This document shows positions 1 to 8,806 of a stretch of DNA of 64,000 nucleotides, in pieces; positions within the stretch are counted from its first letter, which is position 1; each line of letters begins with the position of its first letter. This DNA comes from CAWCPR01 sp963797475 (lineage in GTDB: Bacteria; Chloroflexota; Anaerolineae; Anaerolineales; UBA4823), in NCBI GenBank assembly GCA_963797475.1, contig CAWCPR010000019.1, forward strand, positions 195,172 to 259,171, read 5' to 3'. The position numbers were made by a program, and so were the translations under genes. Below the pieces are notes generated by a model. The model was not told the origin of the DNA and made no database searches. It saw nothing but the letters and a program-made list of their open reading frames with translations.

Positions 1-858
1 ACCGCAGGTGACTGATCCAGAAGCGTGATAATTTTTAGCGGAAACATACAAGGAGTCTCTGGAACTGGTAGTGAAGGAAATTTCCCATGGAACGGATTCA
101 ATACTTATTTCCTCTGTTTCGCCTTTGGAATTGAAAAACGTTAGGGAAACTGCATTGGTTGATCCTGTAATCCAGTAAGTAGCCTGGTTATGTAATGGAT
201 CAATGGTGACATTTGGGCCGGTAGTGGCAGTTGGGATAATATGGATATCGGTATCGAAAGTTATGTTTCCAAGTTCGGTTGTAAATTGATCCAGCAAACC
301 CATTGATTTAGTCATTATTGAGTTTACCTTTGCGTCACTCTCTTGGGACATAAATGCTAAATAGCCTTCAATAACCTTGTCCATGTACCTTATCAGATTA
401 AATTGAACTAAACTTGCACATTGAGGATTGTCTAAGTTGTTGGCTTCGCGCCGAACGTTTTGAAGATTGGTTATCGCTTGTCCTAAAGAAATTCTTGCAG
501 AACTTGAAGCCACTTGATTAGCATCGTCCCATTTACTGAGAATTTCCCGAATATTATTCCGATATTCTAGCGATTGCGCGCTACATGCGAGTTGTGTAGG
601 GACAGGCGTTGAGGTTGGGGTCGGTAGGATCATAACTGAAAGATTTCCAAGCCTGCCGCTCAAAAGCATAAAAGCCAATCCAGCAACCACAATTACCAAA
701 AGAACGCCAATGATAATAGGCAATGGTCTGCTTTTTCTTGACTTATCCTTGGTTGGATTTGGAACTACATCCTCATTGCCCGGAAGCGGACGCCCGCAAT
801 ACCGACAAACAATCGCCGCATCTTGGATTTCCTCAGCACAATACGGACACGCTTTCAT
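1..858 (-). CDS. Zinc-ribbon membrane protein with MmpS-like C-terminal domain (3' end cut by window edge)
   Basis: The frame is open from an ATG at 858 to the window edge (286 codons, no stop), with an AGAGAGGAAG ribosome site just upstream. The N-terminus has a CPYC...CRYC zinc ribbon of the type often found on Chloroflexota surface proteins. A transmembrane helix follows at about residues 48-65, then a Thr/Pro linker and an extracytoplasmic domain. The last roughly 60 residues (YWITGSTNAVSLTFFN... SLYVSAKN...GSVTC) resemble the beta-sandwich of MmpS-family accessory proteins. Function unknown; probably a surface or envelope protein. The C-terminal end is missing. Confidence is high for the gene and moderate for the domain name. 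Confidence 0.8.
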   Translation of the reverse strand, partial: MKACPYCAEEIQDAAIVCRYCGRPLPGNEDVVPNPTKDKSRKSRPLPIIIGVLLVIVVAGLAFMLLSGRLGNLSVMILPTPTSTPVPTQLACSAQSLEYRNNIREILSKWDDANQVASSSARISLGQAITNLQNVRREANNLDNPQCASLVQFNLIRYMDKVIEGYLAFMSQESDAKVNSIMTKSMGLLDQFTTELGNITFDTDIHIIPTATTGPNVTIDPLHNQATYWITGSTNAVSLTFFNSKGETEEISIESVPWEISFTTSSRDSLYVSAKNYHASGSVTCG

Positions 859-976
859 GGCACACTTCCTCTCTGGTTAATTCGCTGGATTCCAAATCCA
901 ATATAGCAAATCAAAAACTCCAAGTCAATAAAATTCACTTGCATCAAATTGTCAACCGGCGAGGTCTGTAAGAAAT

Positions 977-1046
977 CGTGACCTTACTCGCCCAACTTGG
1001 CTGGGTGTGCTCTTGTGGTCTTACCTGCTGGTAGTGCTGGGCTATG
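977..1046 (+). pseudogene. Left-hand remnant of the acyltransferase gene split by the IS element
   Basis: Immediately left of the IS, the + strand reads ...LLWSYLLVVLGY in the frame that, after removing the IS and one copy of the CTATG duplication, continues exactly into the acyltransferase C-terminal fragment (GYGMRYLTASQRLLPYANE...). The frame runs back only to a TAA at 929-931 and shows no clear acyltransferase homology before about 977, so most of the 5' part of the gene is gone. The left limit given is approximate. Confidence 0.5.
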
Positions 1047-1063
1047 GATGCTGATGGCGAATT
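1046..1063 (+). repeat. Left terminal inverted repeat of the IS1182-like element
   Basis: GGATGCTGATGGCGAATT pairs with 2777-2794 (17/18 identical after reverse complement; one A/T difference in the middle). Confidence 0.88.
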
Positions 1064-2793
1064 GAGAAGAAAAAGAAAAGGAAGAGGGAATACAATAGGG
1101 TCAAAATCAGGATCAGGAGGTACCCCATGTCGCTCCAAGCCGAAGAAGAAAATCGGATTCCGACCCTAACGATCATGGTTGCGCAAGCAGCGTTCCCCAA
1201 GGGGAATCCGTATATGACGATCCGCGATGAGCTGGGGATGTTGTTCAAGGATGAACAATTTGAAGAGCTTTTTTCAACCCACGGCCAGCCGGCCGAAGCT
1301 CCTTGGCAACTCTCTTTAGCGACGCTTATGCAATTTATGGAAGATTTAACCGATCGCCAAGCTGCGGATGCCGTGCGTGGGCGGATCGATTGGAAATATG
1401 TTTTAGGGTTGGATTTGAATGACGCCGGCTTTGATTATTCGGTGCTCAGTGAGTTTCGAACCCGTTTGTTGGACGGCGGGGCCGAGGCGAAGTTATTCAA
1501 TATTCTCTTGGAATGGTGTCGAAAGCAAGGATATTTGAAAGGCAAGCGGCAAAGGACCAATTCCACCCACGTGATTGCAGCCGTTGCCAGCCTCCATCGG
1601 ATCGAATTGGTGGGTCAAGCCTTATACCGGGTTCTCGATTTGTTAGCTCAAGTGGCCCCCGACTGGTTGCGCCAACAGGCAAAGCCCGAATGGTATGAAC
1701 GGTATCGCCAACCCCTCACGGATTATCATCTACCCAAAGCAGAGACCGAGAAACAAGCCTTCCTCATCCAGATTGGAAAAGATGGGGCCGATCTTCTCCG
1801 CCAGATTTATGCCCAAGCTGCTCCCGAATATGTGCGCACGATCCCGGCGGTTGAAGTCTTGCGACAGATCTGGATCCAGAATTACTATCAAGAAGGAGAA
1901 ACGATTGCCTGGCGCAAGGAGGATAATATCCCCCCGGCCAGCGTCCGGATCGCTTCCCCTTTTGACTTAGAAGCCCGCTTCAGCGCCAAGCGAGACAAGA
2001 TTTTCTGGTTAGGATACAAGGTTCACCTGACGGAAACTTGTGACCCAGACACTCCTAACCTGATCACGCAGGTGGAAACCACCCTGTCCACGATCCAAGA
2101 TAACCTGGCCCTAGAAGGCATTCAGGCCCAACTGAAGCAGAAAGAACTTGTGCCGGCCCAGCATTTGGTCGATGCGGGTTATGTATCGGCCGAAAATCTG
2201 GTGAGCAGCCAGCAACAGTTCGGCGTGGATTTGGTCGGGCCGGTACGTGCCGACAATAGTTGGCAAAACCGAGAAGAGGGCGCATTTGCGCTGACCCAAT
2301 TTCAAATAGATTGGGAGAAAAAGCAAGTGATTTGTCCGCTGGGCAAAGTTAGTAGCTCCTGGTTCCCCAGTAAAAGTCGTTTTGAGCAACCTACAATTCA
2401 GGTTCATTTTCGTCCCAAAGACTGCCTGGTCTGTCCTTCCAGGTCACAATGTACTCGCAGTAAAACATCTCCCCGGAATTTATGTATCCGGCCTCAGGAG
2501 TTCCACTTGGCTATTCAAGCCGCACGGGAACGACAAGCAACGAGTGAGTTTTGGGAGATCTATGCGGCGCGCTCAGGGATTGAAGGGACGATTGGCTTAG
2601 CCGCCGATAAACTGGGCATGCGTCGCACCCGCTACCGTGGGTTGGCAAAAACTCACCTGCACAACCTGTTATCGGCTACCGCTATCAACATGAAACGGAT
2701 CCTCAATTGGCTAACCGAAACGCCTCGTTCTCGTACTCGCATTTCTCACTTGGCAGCTTTGGCTCCTGCCTAACCGAATTCGCCAACAGCATC
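1047..2793 (+). mobile_element. Complete IS1182-family insertion sequence
   Basis: The element has one transposase ORF and terminal inverted repeats GGATGCTGATGGCGAATT (1046-1063) and its complement at 2777-2794, matching at 17 of 18 positions. CTATG is found directly at both junctions (1042-1046 and 2794-2798), consistent with a 5-bp target duplication; the outermost G/C of the repeats is shared with it, so the exact ends may shift by a base. The target was an acyltransferase gene whose frame is restored when the element is removed. Confidence 0.9.
1127..2773 (+). CDS. IS1182-family transposase
   Basis: This 548-aa DDE transposase fills almost the whole IS. The N-terminal half (residues about 35-180) looks like the DUF772 DNA-binding region. 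The C-terminal half carries the family's CLVCPSRSQCTRS cysteine motif near residue 435 and the EGTIGL...GMRRTRYRGLAKTHLHNLL signature that closes the catalytic domain. A GGAGGTACCCC ribosome site precedes the ATG. The length is normal and no interruption is seen, so the enzyme is probably active or recently so. Its stop codon lies only 20 bp from the right element end. Confidence 0.93.
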   Translation: MSLQAEEENRIPTLTIMVAQAAFPKGNPYMTIRDELGMLFKDEQFEELFSTHGQPAEAPWQLSLATLMQFMEDLTDRQAADAVRGRIDWKYVLGLDLNDAGFDYSVLSEFRTRLLDGGAEAKLFNILLEWCRKQGYLKGKRQRTNSTHVIAAVASLHRIELVGQALYRVLDLLAQVAPDWLRQQAKPEWYERYRQPLTDYHLPKAETEKQAFLIQIGKDGADLLRQIYAQAAPEYVRTIPAVEVLRQIWIQNYYQEGETIAWRKEDNIPPASVRIASPFDLEARFSAKRDKIFWLGYKVHLTETCDPDTPNLITQVETTLSTIQDNLALEGIQAQLKQKELVPAQHLVDAGYVSAENLVSSQQQFGVDLVGPVRADNSWQNREEGAFALTQFQIDWEKKQVICPLGKVSSSWFPSKSRFEQPTIQVHFRPKDCLVCPSRSQCTRSKTSPRNLCIRPQEFHLAIQAARERQATSEFWEIYAARSGIEGTIGLAADKLGMRRTRYRGLAKTHLHNLLSATAINMKRILNWLTETPRSRTRISHLAALAPA

Positions 2794-2794
2794 C
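2777..2794 (-). repeat. Right terminal inverted repeat of the IS1182-like element
   Basis: AATTCGCCAACAGCATCC is the reverse complement of the left end with one mismatch. The direct CTATG that follows (2794-2798) repeats the five bases before the left end. Confidence 0.88.
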
Positions 2795-2798
2795 TATG

Positions 2799-3091
2799 GG
2801 ATGCGCTACCTGACCGCCAGCCAACGCCTGCTTCCTTACGCCAACGAAGCGGTCTTGCCGTTCTACATTCTTCACCAGCCAATTATCCTGATCCTCGGCT
2901 ACATCATCGTTCCCCTGCCGTTGTCTATTCTGACCAAATATTTGATAATCGCCCCGCTGGCCTTTGGGATCACTCTGGGGCTGTACGAGTTTAGCATCCG
3001 TCGTTTGAACCCTGTGCGGCGTCTCTTTGGGCTCAAAGTCAAGAAGCCTGGCTTGTTGCCAGCCGCTTTGACGACACAAACCTCAGCTTAA
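2799..3091 (+). pseudogene. C-terminal fragment of a membrane acyltransferase (acyltransferase-3 / OpgC-like)
   Basis: The fragment reads MRYLTASQRLLPYANEAVLPFYILHQPIIL..., the conserved end of integral-membrane acyltransferase-3 proteins: the NEA-LPFYILHQ segment, one or two membrane helices, then a positively charged RRLNPVRRLFGLK tail. It lacks the N-terminal 70-80% of the family and any start signal of its own. Its frame joins the left remnant across the IS, so the gene was broken by transposition, and the upstream part was lost before or afterwards. The frame ends at TAA 3089-3091. Confidence 0.8.
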
Positions 3092-3101
3092 GATATAAAT
3101 T

Positions 3102-3124
3102 GCCCGGACGTTGCCAATCCGGGC
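3102..3124. terminator. Hairpin between convergent genes
   Basis: GCCCGGA (3102-3108) pairs perfectly with TCCGGGC (3118-3124) around a 9-nt loop. On the minus strand it is followed by an AT-rich AATTTATAT, so it can serve as terminator of the lipoprotein gene, and possibly of the acyltransferase remnant on the other strand. Confidence 0.6.
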
Positions 3125-3152
3125 ATCAGGTTTAACGTAAAATGGGTTCCAT

Positions 3153-4421
3153 TCAGCGCCGGATTTGGGGCTGGAACCAGAAGGCGGCGTCCTCGCGGAA
3201 ATTACCGTTCACATCCACGAAAAAGATAAATGAAACGTCCTCGCCATCCAGAGAGCTCAAATCAACGTCGATGCGGGTGGCTTTGCCGTCCTCGGACTCC
3301 TCCCAGCCGTCGATTTTCACTTCTTTCTTATCGCCAATCCGGTATTTCAATTGGAAAAGCACATCGCACTTAGGATTGTCATCCAGGCAGCCGATGGTCG
3401 CTAGGAAGTGATCGCCGCTCTTGATTCGGATGGGCGGGTACTCTCCCCGGATGTAACCATCTTTTACCATTTCAGGGCTGGTCCATAGGGCCGGCTCGTT
3501 TTCGTGGCGGTTTTCCAAAGCCGGATTCTCCAGAACGACGACGAAACCATCTTCATCCCCCGTCCTTCCTGGGCAGGGGAGGTCTCCGGCGTCGCTCTCC
3601 CAGGCGGCCGCGCAGTAATTGACCACAAAATTGTAGGCGATATGGACGTCGACGTCACCTCGTACGTCGATGACCACATTGATGGGCTCATTTGCCAGCG
3701 TGCCGACGCCAAATATCTTCTTATCCTCGCTGCGCAGCTTCCAGGAGCTCTCGTAAGTGCCGTGCTTGTCCGGCGCGGTCAGGTTGATCTCGAGATCGAT
3801 GGTTTCCCCCGGCTTGACATTTTCTCCAAGCGACTCGGTCTTCGAACCCAGATCATCCCCGCTGGCCAATACCAGGTCATATTTCTTCGTCCAGGTGCAG
3901 GTTCCGGCGTTGCGAATGCGCCAGATCTTGGTGAAGTAGGTCCCCGGGCTGATCGTTGTGCCGTCTGGAATGGTCACATCGGAGATAAACTCCGCCCGGT
4001 TGCAAAGCACCGCGGTCGGCGCCGGACCTGAACCGGTGCCCGAACCTGAGCCAGACCCGGAAGAACCCCCCGCGGACGGGGTAATCGAGATTGCCGGTGT
4101 GTTTGTCGCCGTCGGGAACGGGGTCGACGTGGGTCTTGGCGTGAAGGTCGGAATCGGGGTACTGGTTGGAATCGGCGTTGAAGTTGGAGCCAGGGTTTGG
4201 GTCGGAGGCAGCGTCTCGGTTGGTGGGAGCGCTGTGGGTGTAGGGGGCGATAGTGTGGCATCCACGGTCTGCTGGGCTTCGATGGTCATCGCCGCCAGCG
4301 CCGAAATGGTTTCCTGGTTGACAGGCGCTGGGGAGGTTGCCGTCGAGAAATTGCAGGCGCCCACCAGTATCGACGCCAGCAATAAAACCAGGACCCTGTC
4401 AAATGTTGTTTGTATTTTCAT
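3153..4421 (-). CDS. Lipoprotein with NBR1-Ig-like domain
   Basis: The protein is 422 aa from the ATG at 4421, chosen because GAGGAG lies just upstream and the product starts with a lipoprotein signal peptide (MKIQTTFDRVLVLLLASILVGAC, lipid-modified Cys at 23). A longer reading from 4724 lacks these signals. Residues about 60-135 are a low-complexity Thr/Pro then Gly/Ser linker. The domain DVTIPDGTTISPGTYFTKIWRI...WTKKYDLV...GTYESSWKLRS is the Ig-like domain of the NBR1 central-domain family, common on Chloroflexota surface lipoproteins. The C-terminal part has no recognised fold. It probably acts outside the membrane in binding or adhesion; no catalytic residues are seen. Confidence 0.82.
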   Translation of the reverse strand: MKIQTTFDRVLVLLLASILVGACNFSTATSPAPVNQETISALAAMTIEAQQTVDATLSPPTPTALPPTETLPPTQTLAPTSTPIPTSTPIPTFTPRPTSTPFPTATNTPAISITPSAGGSSGSGSGSGTGSGPAPTAVLCNRAEFISDVTIPDGTTISPGTYFTKIWRIRNAGTCTWTKKYDLVLASGDDLGSKTESLGENVKPGETIDLEINLTAPDKHGTYESSWKLRSEDKKIFGVGTLANEPINVVIDVRGDVDVHIAYNFVVNYCAAAWESDAGDLPCPGRTGDEDGFVVVLENPALENRHENEPALWTSPEMVKDGYIRGEYPPIRIKSGDHFLATIGCLDDNPKCDVLFQLKYRIGDKKEVKIDGWEESEDGKATRIDVDLSSLDGEDVSFIFFVDVNGNFREDAAFWFQPQIRR

Positions 4422-4489
4422 GCCGAATCTCCTCAATTGGGTTGTGTGCTGCATTGCTGATCGCAAAAACCAGGTCTGACCTTGAATCT

Positions 4490-4627
4490 TCATAGAAAAT
4501 AGCGCCCCAATGTAGATACCGGGCTGATGTGCGGGGCAATCCCTGTCTGCCAGACGGCGAACGCCAGGGCCAGAGCGATCAGGAGAGCGAGCAATAAAAT
4601 AATCGTCCAACGGGCAGTTTTTGACAT
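4490..4627 (-). CDS. Small membrane protein (45 aa)
   Basis: From the ATG at 4627 (GGAGATAAGG upstream) the product is a single hydrophobic helix (TIILLLALLIALALAFAVW) with a positive N-terminus and a short polar tail. It lies 68 bp upstream of the NBR1-Ig lipoprotein on the same strand and may be cotranscribed. An in-frame ATG at 4672 gives 60 aa but has no better start signal. No family is recognised and it could be spurious. Confidence 0.4.
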   Translation of the reverse strand: MSKTARWTIILLLALLIALALAFAVWQTGIAPHISPVSTLGRYFL

Positions 4628-4762
4628 TAACCTTATCTCCGGGTTGTTGGTCGTATAAAAAGACGCATCCACAATCCTCGCGTTCTGCTGTTACCATGAT
4701 ATAAGAAAATGCCCGTGAAATCAAGTGACAAAGTTCAGCGCGTCCATGCTAAAATCGGTCCC

Positions 4763-5698
4763 ATGCAAACTAAGATCGTTTTCATGGGTTCTCCCGAGTT
4801 TGCCCTGCCCAGCCTACAGGCTCTGGCAGACCATTATCCGGTTGTCGGCGTAGTCACCCAGCCAGACCGTCCCGCAGGGCGCGGCCGCATTATAACCCCG
4901 CCGCCGGTTAAAGCCCTGGCCCTCGATCTTAATCTGCCCGTGATCCAACCCCGGCGGCTGCGCGAGCCTGAAGCCATGGCGCAGTTGAAAAGCTGGCAGC
5001 CGGATTTGATCGTCGTCGCTGCCTTCGGACAGATCTTAAAGCCAGAAGTGCTGGATCTTCCGCATTATGGCTGCGTCAACGTGCACGCCTCCCTGCTGCC
5101 TCGCTGGCGCGGCGCGGCCCCGATCCAGGCAGCCCTTCTGCAAGGAGATCCTCAAACCGGGGTGACCATCATGCGCATGGATCCAGGGATCGATACCGGG
5201 CCGGTCCTCAGCCAGCAAGCCACCTCGATTTATCCAGACGACACTGCTGAAACGCTGGGACAGCGTCTGGCGGCTTTAGGCGCTGAACTGCTCCTGGCGA
5301 CCCTTCCAAAATATCTAACCGGGGAGATCCAGCCCCAACAGCAAGAGGATGCGCTGGCGACCTATGCGCCGATGCTAAAGAAAGGGGACGGGCTGCTGGA
5401 TTTCAACCAACCGGCTGAAGCTTTGGAACGCAGGGTGCGCGCTTTTTTCCCCTGGCCAGGGACGTACACGCTGGTCGATGGTCAGGTACTGAAAATCATC
5501 AAAGCCCACGCGGTCACACCAGATCCGGAGACGAATTCCAATTTAGAGCCGGGAGAGCGGATAAACTACCAGGGCCTGCCGGCATTCCGCACCTCAAAAG
5601 GCTTGCTGGTCCTGGACCTGGTACAACCGAGCGGGAGAAAACCTGCGCCCGGCGCAGTTTTTTTGCACGGGGCGCGCCACTGGGAGCAGAAAAATTAA
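4763..5698 (+). CDS. fmt: Methionyl-tRNA formyltransferase
   Basis: The enzyme formylates initiator Met-tRNA using 10-formyl-THF. The 311-aa product from ATG 4763 starts with TKIVFMGSPEFALPSLQAL, the Rossmann start of the family. It has the folate-binding/catalytic segment VNVHASLLPRWRGAAPIQ (catalytic Asn and His) and the catalytic Asp in MRMDPGIDTG. The C-terminal OB-like tRNA-binding domain is present. An in-frame ATG at 4709 would add 18 unconserved residues. The stop overlaps the proposed start of the following phosphatase gene. It lies divergently from the lipoprotein pair. Confidence 0.95.
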   Translation: MQTKIVFMGSPEFALPSLQALADHYPVVGVVTQPDRPAGRGRIITPPPVKALALDLNLPVIQPRRLREPEAMAQLKSWQPDLIVVAAFGQILKPEVLDLPHYGCVNVHASLLPRWRGAAPIQAALLQGDPQTGVTIMRMDPGIDTGPVLSQQATSIYPDDTAETLGQRLAALGAELLLATLPKYLTGEIQPQQQEDALATYAPMLKKGDGLLDFNQPAEALERRVRAFFPWPGTYTLVDGQVLKIIKAHAVTPDPETNSNLEPGERINYQGLPAFRTSKGLLVLDLVQPSGRKPAPGAVFLHGARHWEQKN

Positions 5699-6335
5699 CA
5701 GCCTCGCAAAATTCAACATCGTCTTTCTCCGCCACGCAGAATCGGACGGTAACGTCTCAAGGATTATTCAAGGCCAATCCGACTTTCCGCTCACCGAGCG
5801 AGGCCGGGAACAAACCTATCTCCTGGCGCAGAAATGGTCTGCTGAGCGAAGAGAATTCGACCACATCATCGCCAGCCCACTTTTGCGCGCTCGCCAGACT
5901 GCGGAGATCATCGCCGAAGTCTTGGGCGGGCAGGTGGCGTTTGAACCCCTTTGGAAAGAGCGCTATTTTGGTGATTGGGAAGGGTTGCAAGCGGAAGAGA
6001 TCCGAAAGCTGAATCCGCTGGTCGACTTTTTCCACCCCTATGATCCTGCTGGGGGCATTGGGGAAAGCGTGGTCGACTTGTTCAGCCGGGCCGGAAGGGC
6101 ATTGCAAAACCTGCTGCGCTGCGATCCAGGCAGTTATCTGATCGTAGCCCACGGAGCGATCTTGCAAATGGCCCTGTACACGGCCCTGGGGATTAATCCC
6201 TTCGGGAGCAGCAGCCAGGTCCGTTTTCGCATTTACAATACCGCCTTCGCCGAGCTGACATACGATCCGATTCAACGTCAGTGGTGGGTGCTTGGGTTAA
6301 ATAACCACCCGCACAGCGATCAACTGCTGGATTAG
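5694..6335 (+). CDS. Histidine phosphatase family protein (phosphoglycerate mutase-like), probable ATT start
   Basis: The frame encodes FLRHAESDGNVSRIIQGQSDFPLTERGREQ, the N-terminal signature of the histidine phosphatase superfamily with the nucleophilic His in RHA, and later VAHGAILQMALYTAL with the second catalytic His. No ATG, GTG or TTG lies upstream of that motif in frame after the fmt stop. The best start is ATT at 5694, inside ATTAA so that it overlaps the fmt stop, with GGGAG seven bases upstream. That gives 213 aa with His14 as nucleophile. Starting at the first internal ATG (5883) would remove the active site. The substrate is unknown; the gene is translationally coupled to fmt. 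Confidence 0.85.
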   Translation: MNSLAKFNIVFLRHAESDGNVSRIIQGQSDFPLTERGREQTYLLAQKWSAERREFDHIIASPLLRARQTAEIIAEVLGGQVAFEPLWKERYFGDWEGLQAEEIRKLNPLVDFFHPYDPAGGIGESVVDLFSRAGRALQNLLRCDPGSYLIVAHGAILQMALYTALGINPFGSSSQVRFRIYNTAFAELTYDPIQRQWWVLGLNNHPHSDQLLD

Positions 6336-6396
6336 GGTTGGGTGTGCATTAATCTCGGCCAAGATCCACATCTGAGATCATCTTGAGGAGCTGCAA

Positions 6397-7455
6397 ATGG
6401 CGGATCCACAGGGGTCGAATCAGCCCCTGAACGTGCTGGTCTTTGGCGCCGGAGCCATCGGGACCTATATCGGCGCCTCCCTGGCAATCCATGGTCAGCA
6501 TGTCATTTTTCTGGAACAACCAGCGGTCGCCAGCCGGCTGAGCAAGGCTGGATTAAGTTTGCAGGTCGACGGTCAGGAACACCATATCGAGAATCCTCAA
6601 ATAGCCGCATCTCTGCAGGAGGCCCTGGATTCGGGGCCTTTCGATGGCTCCATTTTTGCCCTGAAATCCTACGATACGCCCTCCGTCCTTGAATCGATTT
6701 CTCCGTTCCAGGATCGAATGCCCCCGGTTTTATGTTTACAAAATGGGGTCGACAACGAACCCGCATTACGAGCGGTGTTAGGACCCCAAAAAGTGATCGC
6801 AGGGACGGTTACAAGCGCTGTTCGCCGGCTGGATGCCGGCAAGGTCATTCTGGAACGCTTACGCGGGATAGGCATCGCAGGCAGAGGGGATTTGCACCTG
6901 CGCCTGGTGAGAGCCTTTAACGGCGCCGGCTTGAACGCACGTCTGTACCGGCATGCCGGAGACATGAAATGGTCAAAAATGATCACAAACCTGCTGGCAA
7001 ACGCGACCTCGGCGATCCTGGACATGACGCCAACCGAGATTTTCGATCACCCGCAGCTTTTCCGGCTCGAGATTGCGCAATTGCGCGAAGCCTTGCGAGT
7101 CATGGCTGGCGAACATTTCCAACCCGTGGATTTGCCCGAGACGCCGGTGAGAGCACTCGTATTTGCTGTCCGGCGCCTGCCCCTGGCCCTTGCTCGAACG
7201 CTTCTAAAGAACGCTGTGGGAAGCGGGCGCGGCGGTAAAATGCCCTCTTTTTACATCGATCTTCACTCCGGGAGCGGTAGAAGCGAAGTGGATTACCTGA
7301 ACGGCGCCGTGGTCCGCCATGGCGAACACCTGGGGATTCCCACGCCAGTGAACCGGCTTTTGAATGATACGCTTCTAGCGCTCACCCGCGGCGAGCTCCC
7401 CTTGGACAATTTCGCTCGCCAACCCGAAAAACTTCTGGCAAAAATACCCGCCTGA
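6397..7455 (+). CDS. Ketopantoate reductase family oxidoreductase (PanE/ApbA-like)
   Basis: The protein is 352 aa with GAGGAG before the ATG. The Rossmann motif VLVFGAGAIGTYIGASLA (about residues 13-30) binds NADPH. LKSYDT, LQNGVDNE and AGTVTSAV match the N-terminal domain of 2-dehydropantoate 2-reductases. KWSKMITNLLANATSAILDM carries the conserved catalytic Lys/Asn pair, and SGRSEVDYLNGAVVRHGEHLGIPTPVN is the C-terminal family signature. It may serve pantothenate synthesis, but the family includes paralogues of unknown substrate and no pan genes are adjacent. Confidence 0.88.
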   Translation: MADPQGSNQPLNVLVFGAGAIGTYIGASLAIHGQHVIFLEQPAVASRLSKAGLSLQVDGQEHHIENPQIAASLQEALDSGPFDGSIFALKSYDTPSVLESISPFQDRMPPVLCLQNGVDNEPALRAVLGPQKVIAGTVTSAVRRLDAGKVILERLRGIGIAGRGDLHLRLVRAFNGAGLNARLYRHAGDMKWSKMITNLLANATSAILDMTPTEIFDHPQLFRLEIAQLREALRVMAGEHFQPVDLPETPVRALVFAVRRLPLALARTLLKNAVGSGRGGKMPSFYIDLHSGSGRSEVDYLNGAVVRHGEHLGIPTPVNRLLNDTLLALTRGELPLDNFARQPEKLLAKIPA

Positions 7456-7493
7456 TTGATCCCTACAAAATTCCACACAATAGCGGGGAGGAA

Positions 7494-8806
7494 TCAGGTT
7501 GGCTGTTGGATCACTTCGTAAAACAAAGGCAATGGACTGACTTTATCATCGCTCCAGCGGTAGGCGCGCTGCAGCTCCTGGAACCCCAACTGTAATTCTT
7601 GCTCGTTCCTGGCATGCACCCTGAACAATGGCTGGCCCACCTGCACTTGATCCCCCACTTTTTGGAGAATTTCAATTCCAACCGCGTGATCGATCGCGTC
7701 TTCTTTCCGGGTGCGGCCTGCGCCTAGCAAGACGGAAGTCTCGCCGACGATGCGGGCGTTGACTTCCTGGAGATAGCCGCTTTTGGGGGAAGGGAATTCT
7801 TTCCTGACCGGGGCGGTGGGTAAAAGTGAGGGGTTGTCAACATACGTGGGATCTCCCCCTTGAGCGACGACCAATGCCCGGAATTTTCGCAAGGCGCCCC
7901 CATTGTCCAACGCCTTGCGGGCCAGTTCACGGCCTGCACTTTCATTTTCCGCAACTTTCCCTAACGCCAGCATGTGGCTAGCCACAACCAGGCAGTGCTC
8001 GCGAAAATCCTTTGGACCAGCGCCTTGGAGGGTATCCAGGGCCTCACGCACCTCGAGTGCATTCCCAACTGCGCTGCCAAGCGGCTGGTTCATGTCGGAG
8101 AGCAATGCAACCGCATCTCGGCCCACCAGGTGTGCAATGGACACCATTAATTCCGCCAGGGAGGTCGCCTCCTCTAGGGTCTGCATGAAAGCCCCCGACC
8201 CCACTTTCACATCCAGTAAAATCGCTTGCGCGCCGGCAGCAATTTTTTTGCTCATAACCGACGAGGCAATCAGAGGGATGGATTGGACAGTCCCGGTTAC
8301 GTCGCGCAGCGCGTACAATTTACCATCCGCGGGAGCCAGGTCGGCTGTCTGCCCGGTGAGCACCAGTCCTTCCTCCCGAAGCTGGTGGATGAACTCATCT
8401 GTTGTCAGATCGGTCCTGAATCCTGGGATTGATTCCATTTTATCCAACGTGCCGCCGCTGAACCCAAGCCCGCGCCCGGACATTTTACCGACTGCCAATC
8501 CACAAGCTGCGACAACCGGCTCTACAACCAGGGTTGTTTTATCGCCCACCCCACCGGTGGAATGTTTATCCACCGCAATTGGGACAACCCCGGTCAAATC
8601 CAGGGTCTCGCCGGAATACGCCATTGCCAGCGTCAGATCGGTGGTTTCGCCGGCTGTCATGCCGTTCAGGAGCACCGCCATCGCCCAGGCTGCTGCCTGG
8701 TAATCTGCAATTTCTCCCAAGGCGTATCCCTTGACGAAATAAGTGATCTCCTCTTTGGATAGGGTCTGTTTGTCTCTCTTTTAATAATCACATCGACTGC
8801 GCGCAT
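7494..8806 (-). CDS. pdp: Pyrimidine-nucleoside (thymidine) phosphorylase, frameshifted near its start
   Basis: The enzyme splits pyrimidine nucleosides by phosphorolysis. The signature SGRGLGFSGGTLDKMESIPGF and the phosphate-site KHSTGGVGDKTT are intact. The expected N-terminus MRAVDVIIKKRDKQTLSKEEITYF is found only by moving between two frames: ATG at 8806 reads MRAVDVIIK, then one base is missing in an A-run (T-run 8779-8782 on +), after which the main frame reads RDKQTLSKEE. Five A residues instead of four would restore 437 aa. A TTG/GTG-internal start would remove a conserved part. Likely a sequencing error, or a recent mutation. Confidence 0.9.

Noticed and set aside
3958..4479. 173-aa ORF opposite the lipoprotein
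   Set aside because: A shadow of the Thr/Pro and Gly/Ser linker: repetitive Val/Gly composition comes from the opposite strand.
4422..4724. N-terminal extension of the NBR1-Ig lipoprotein to 4724
   Set aside because: It would bury the lipoprotein signal peptide and overlaps the small membrane-protein ORF; ATG 4421 has its own RBS.
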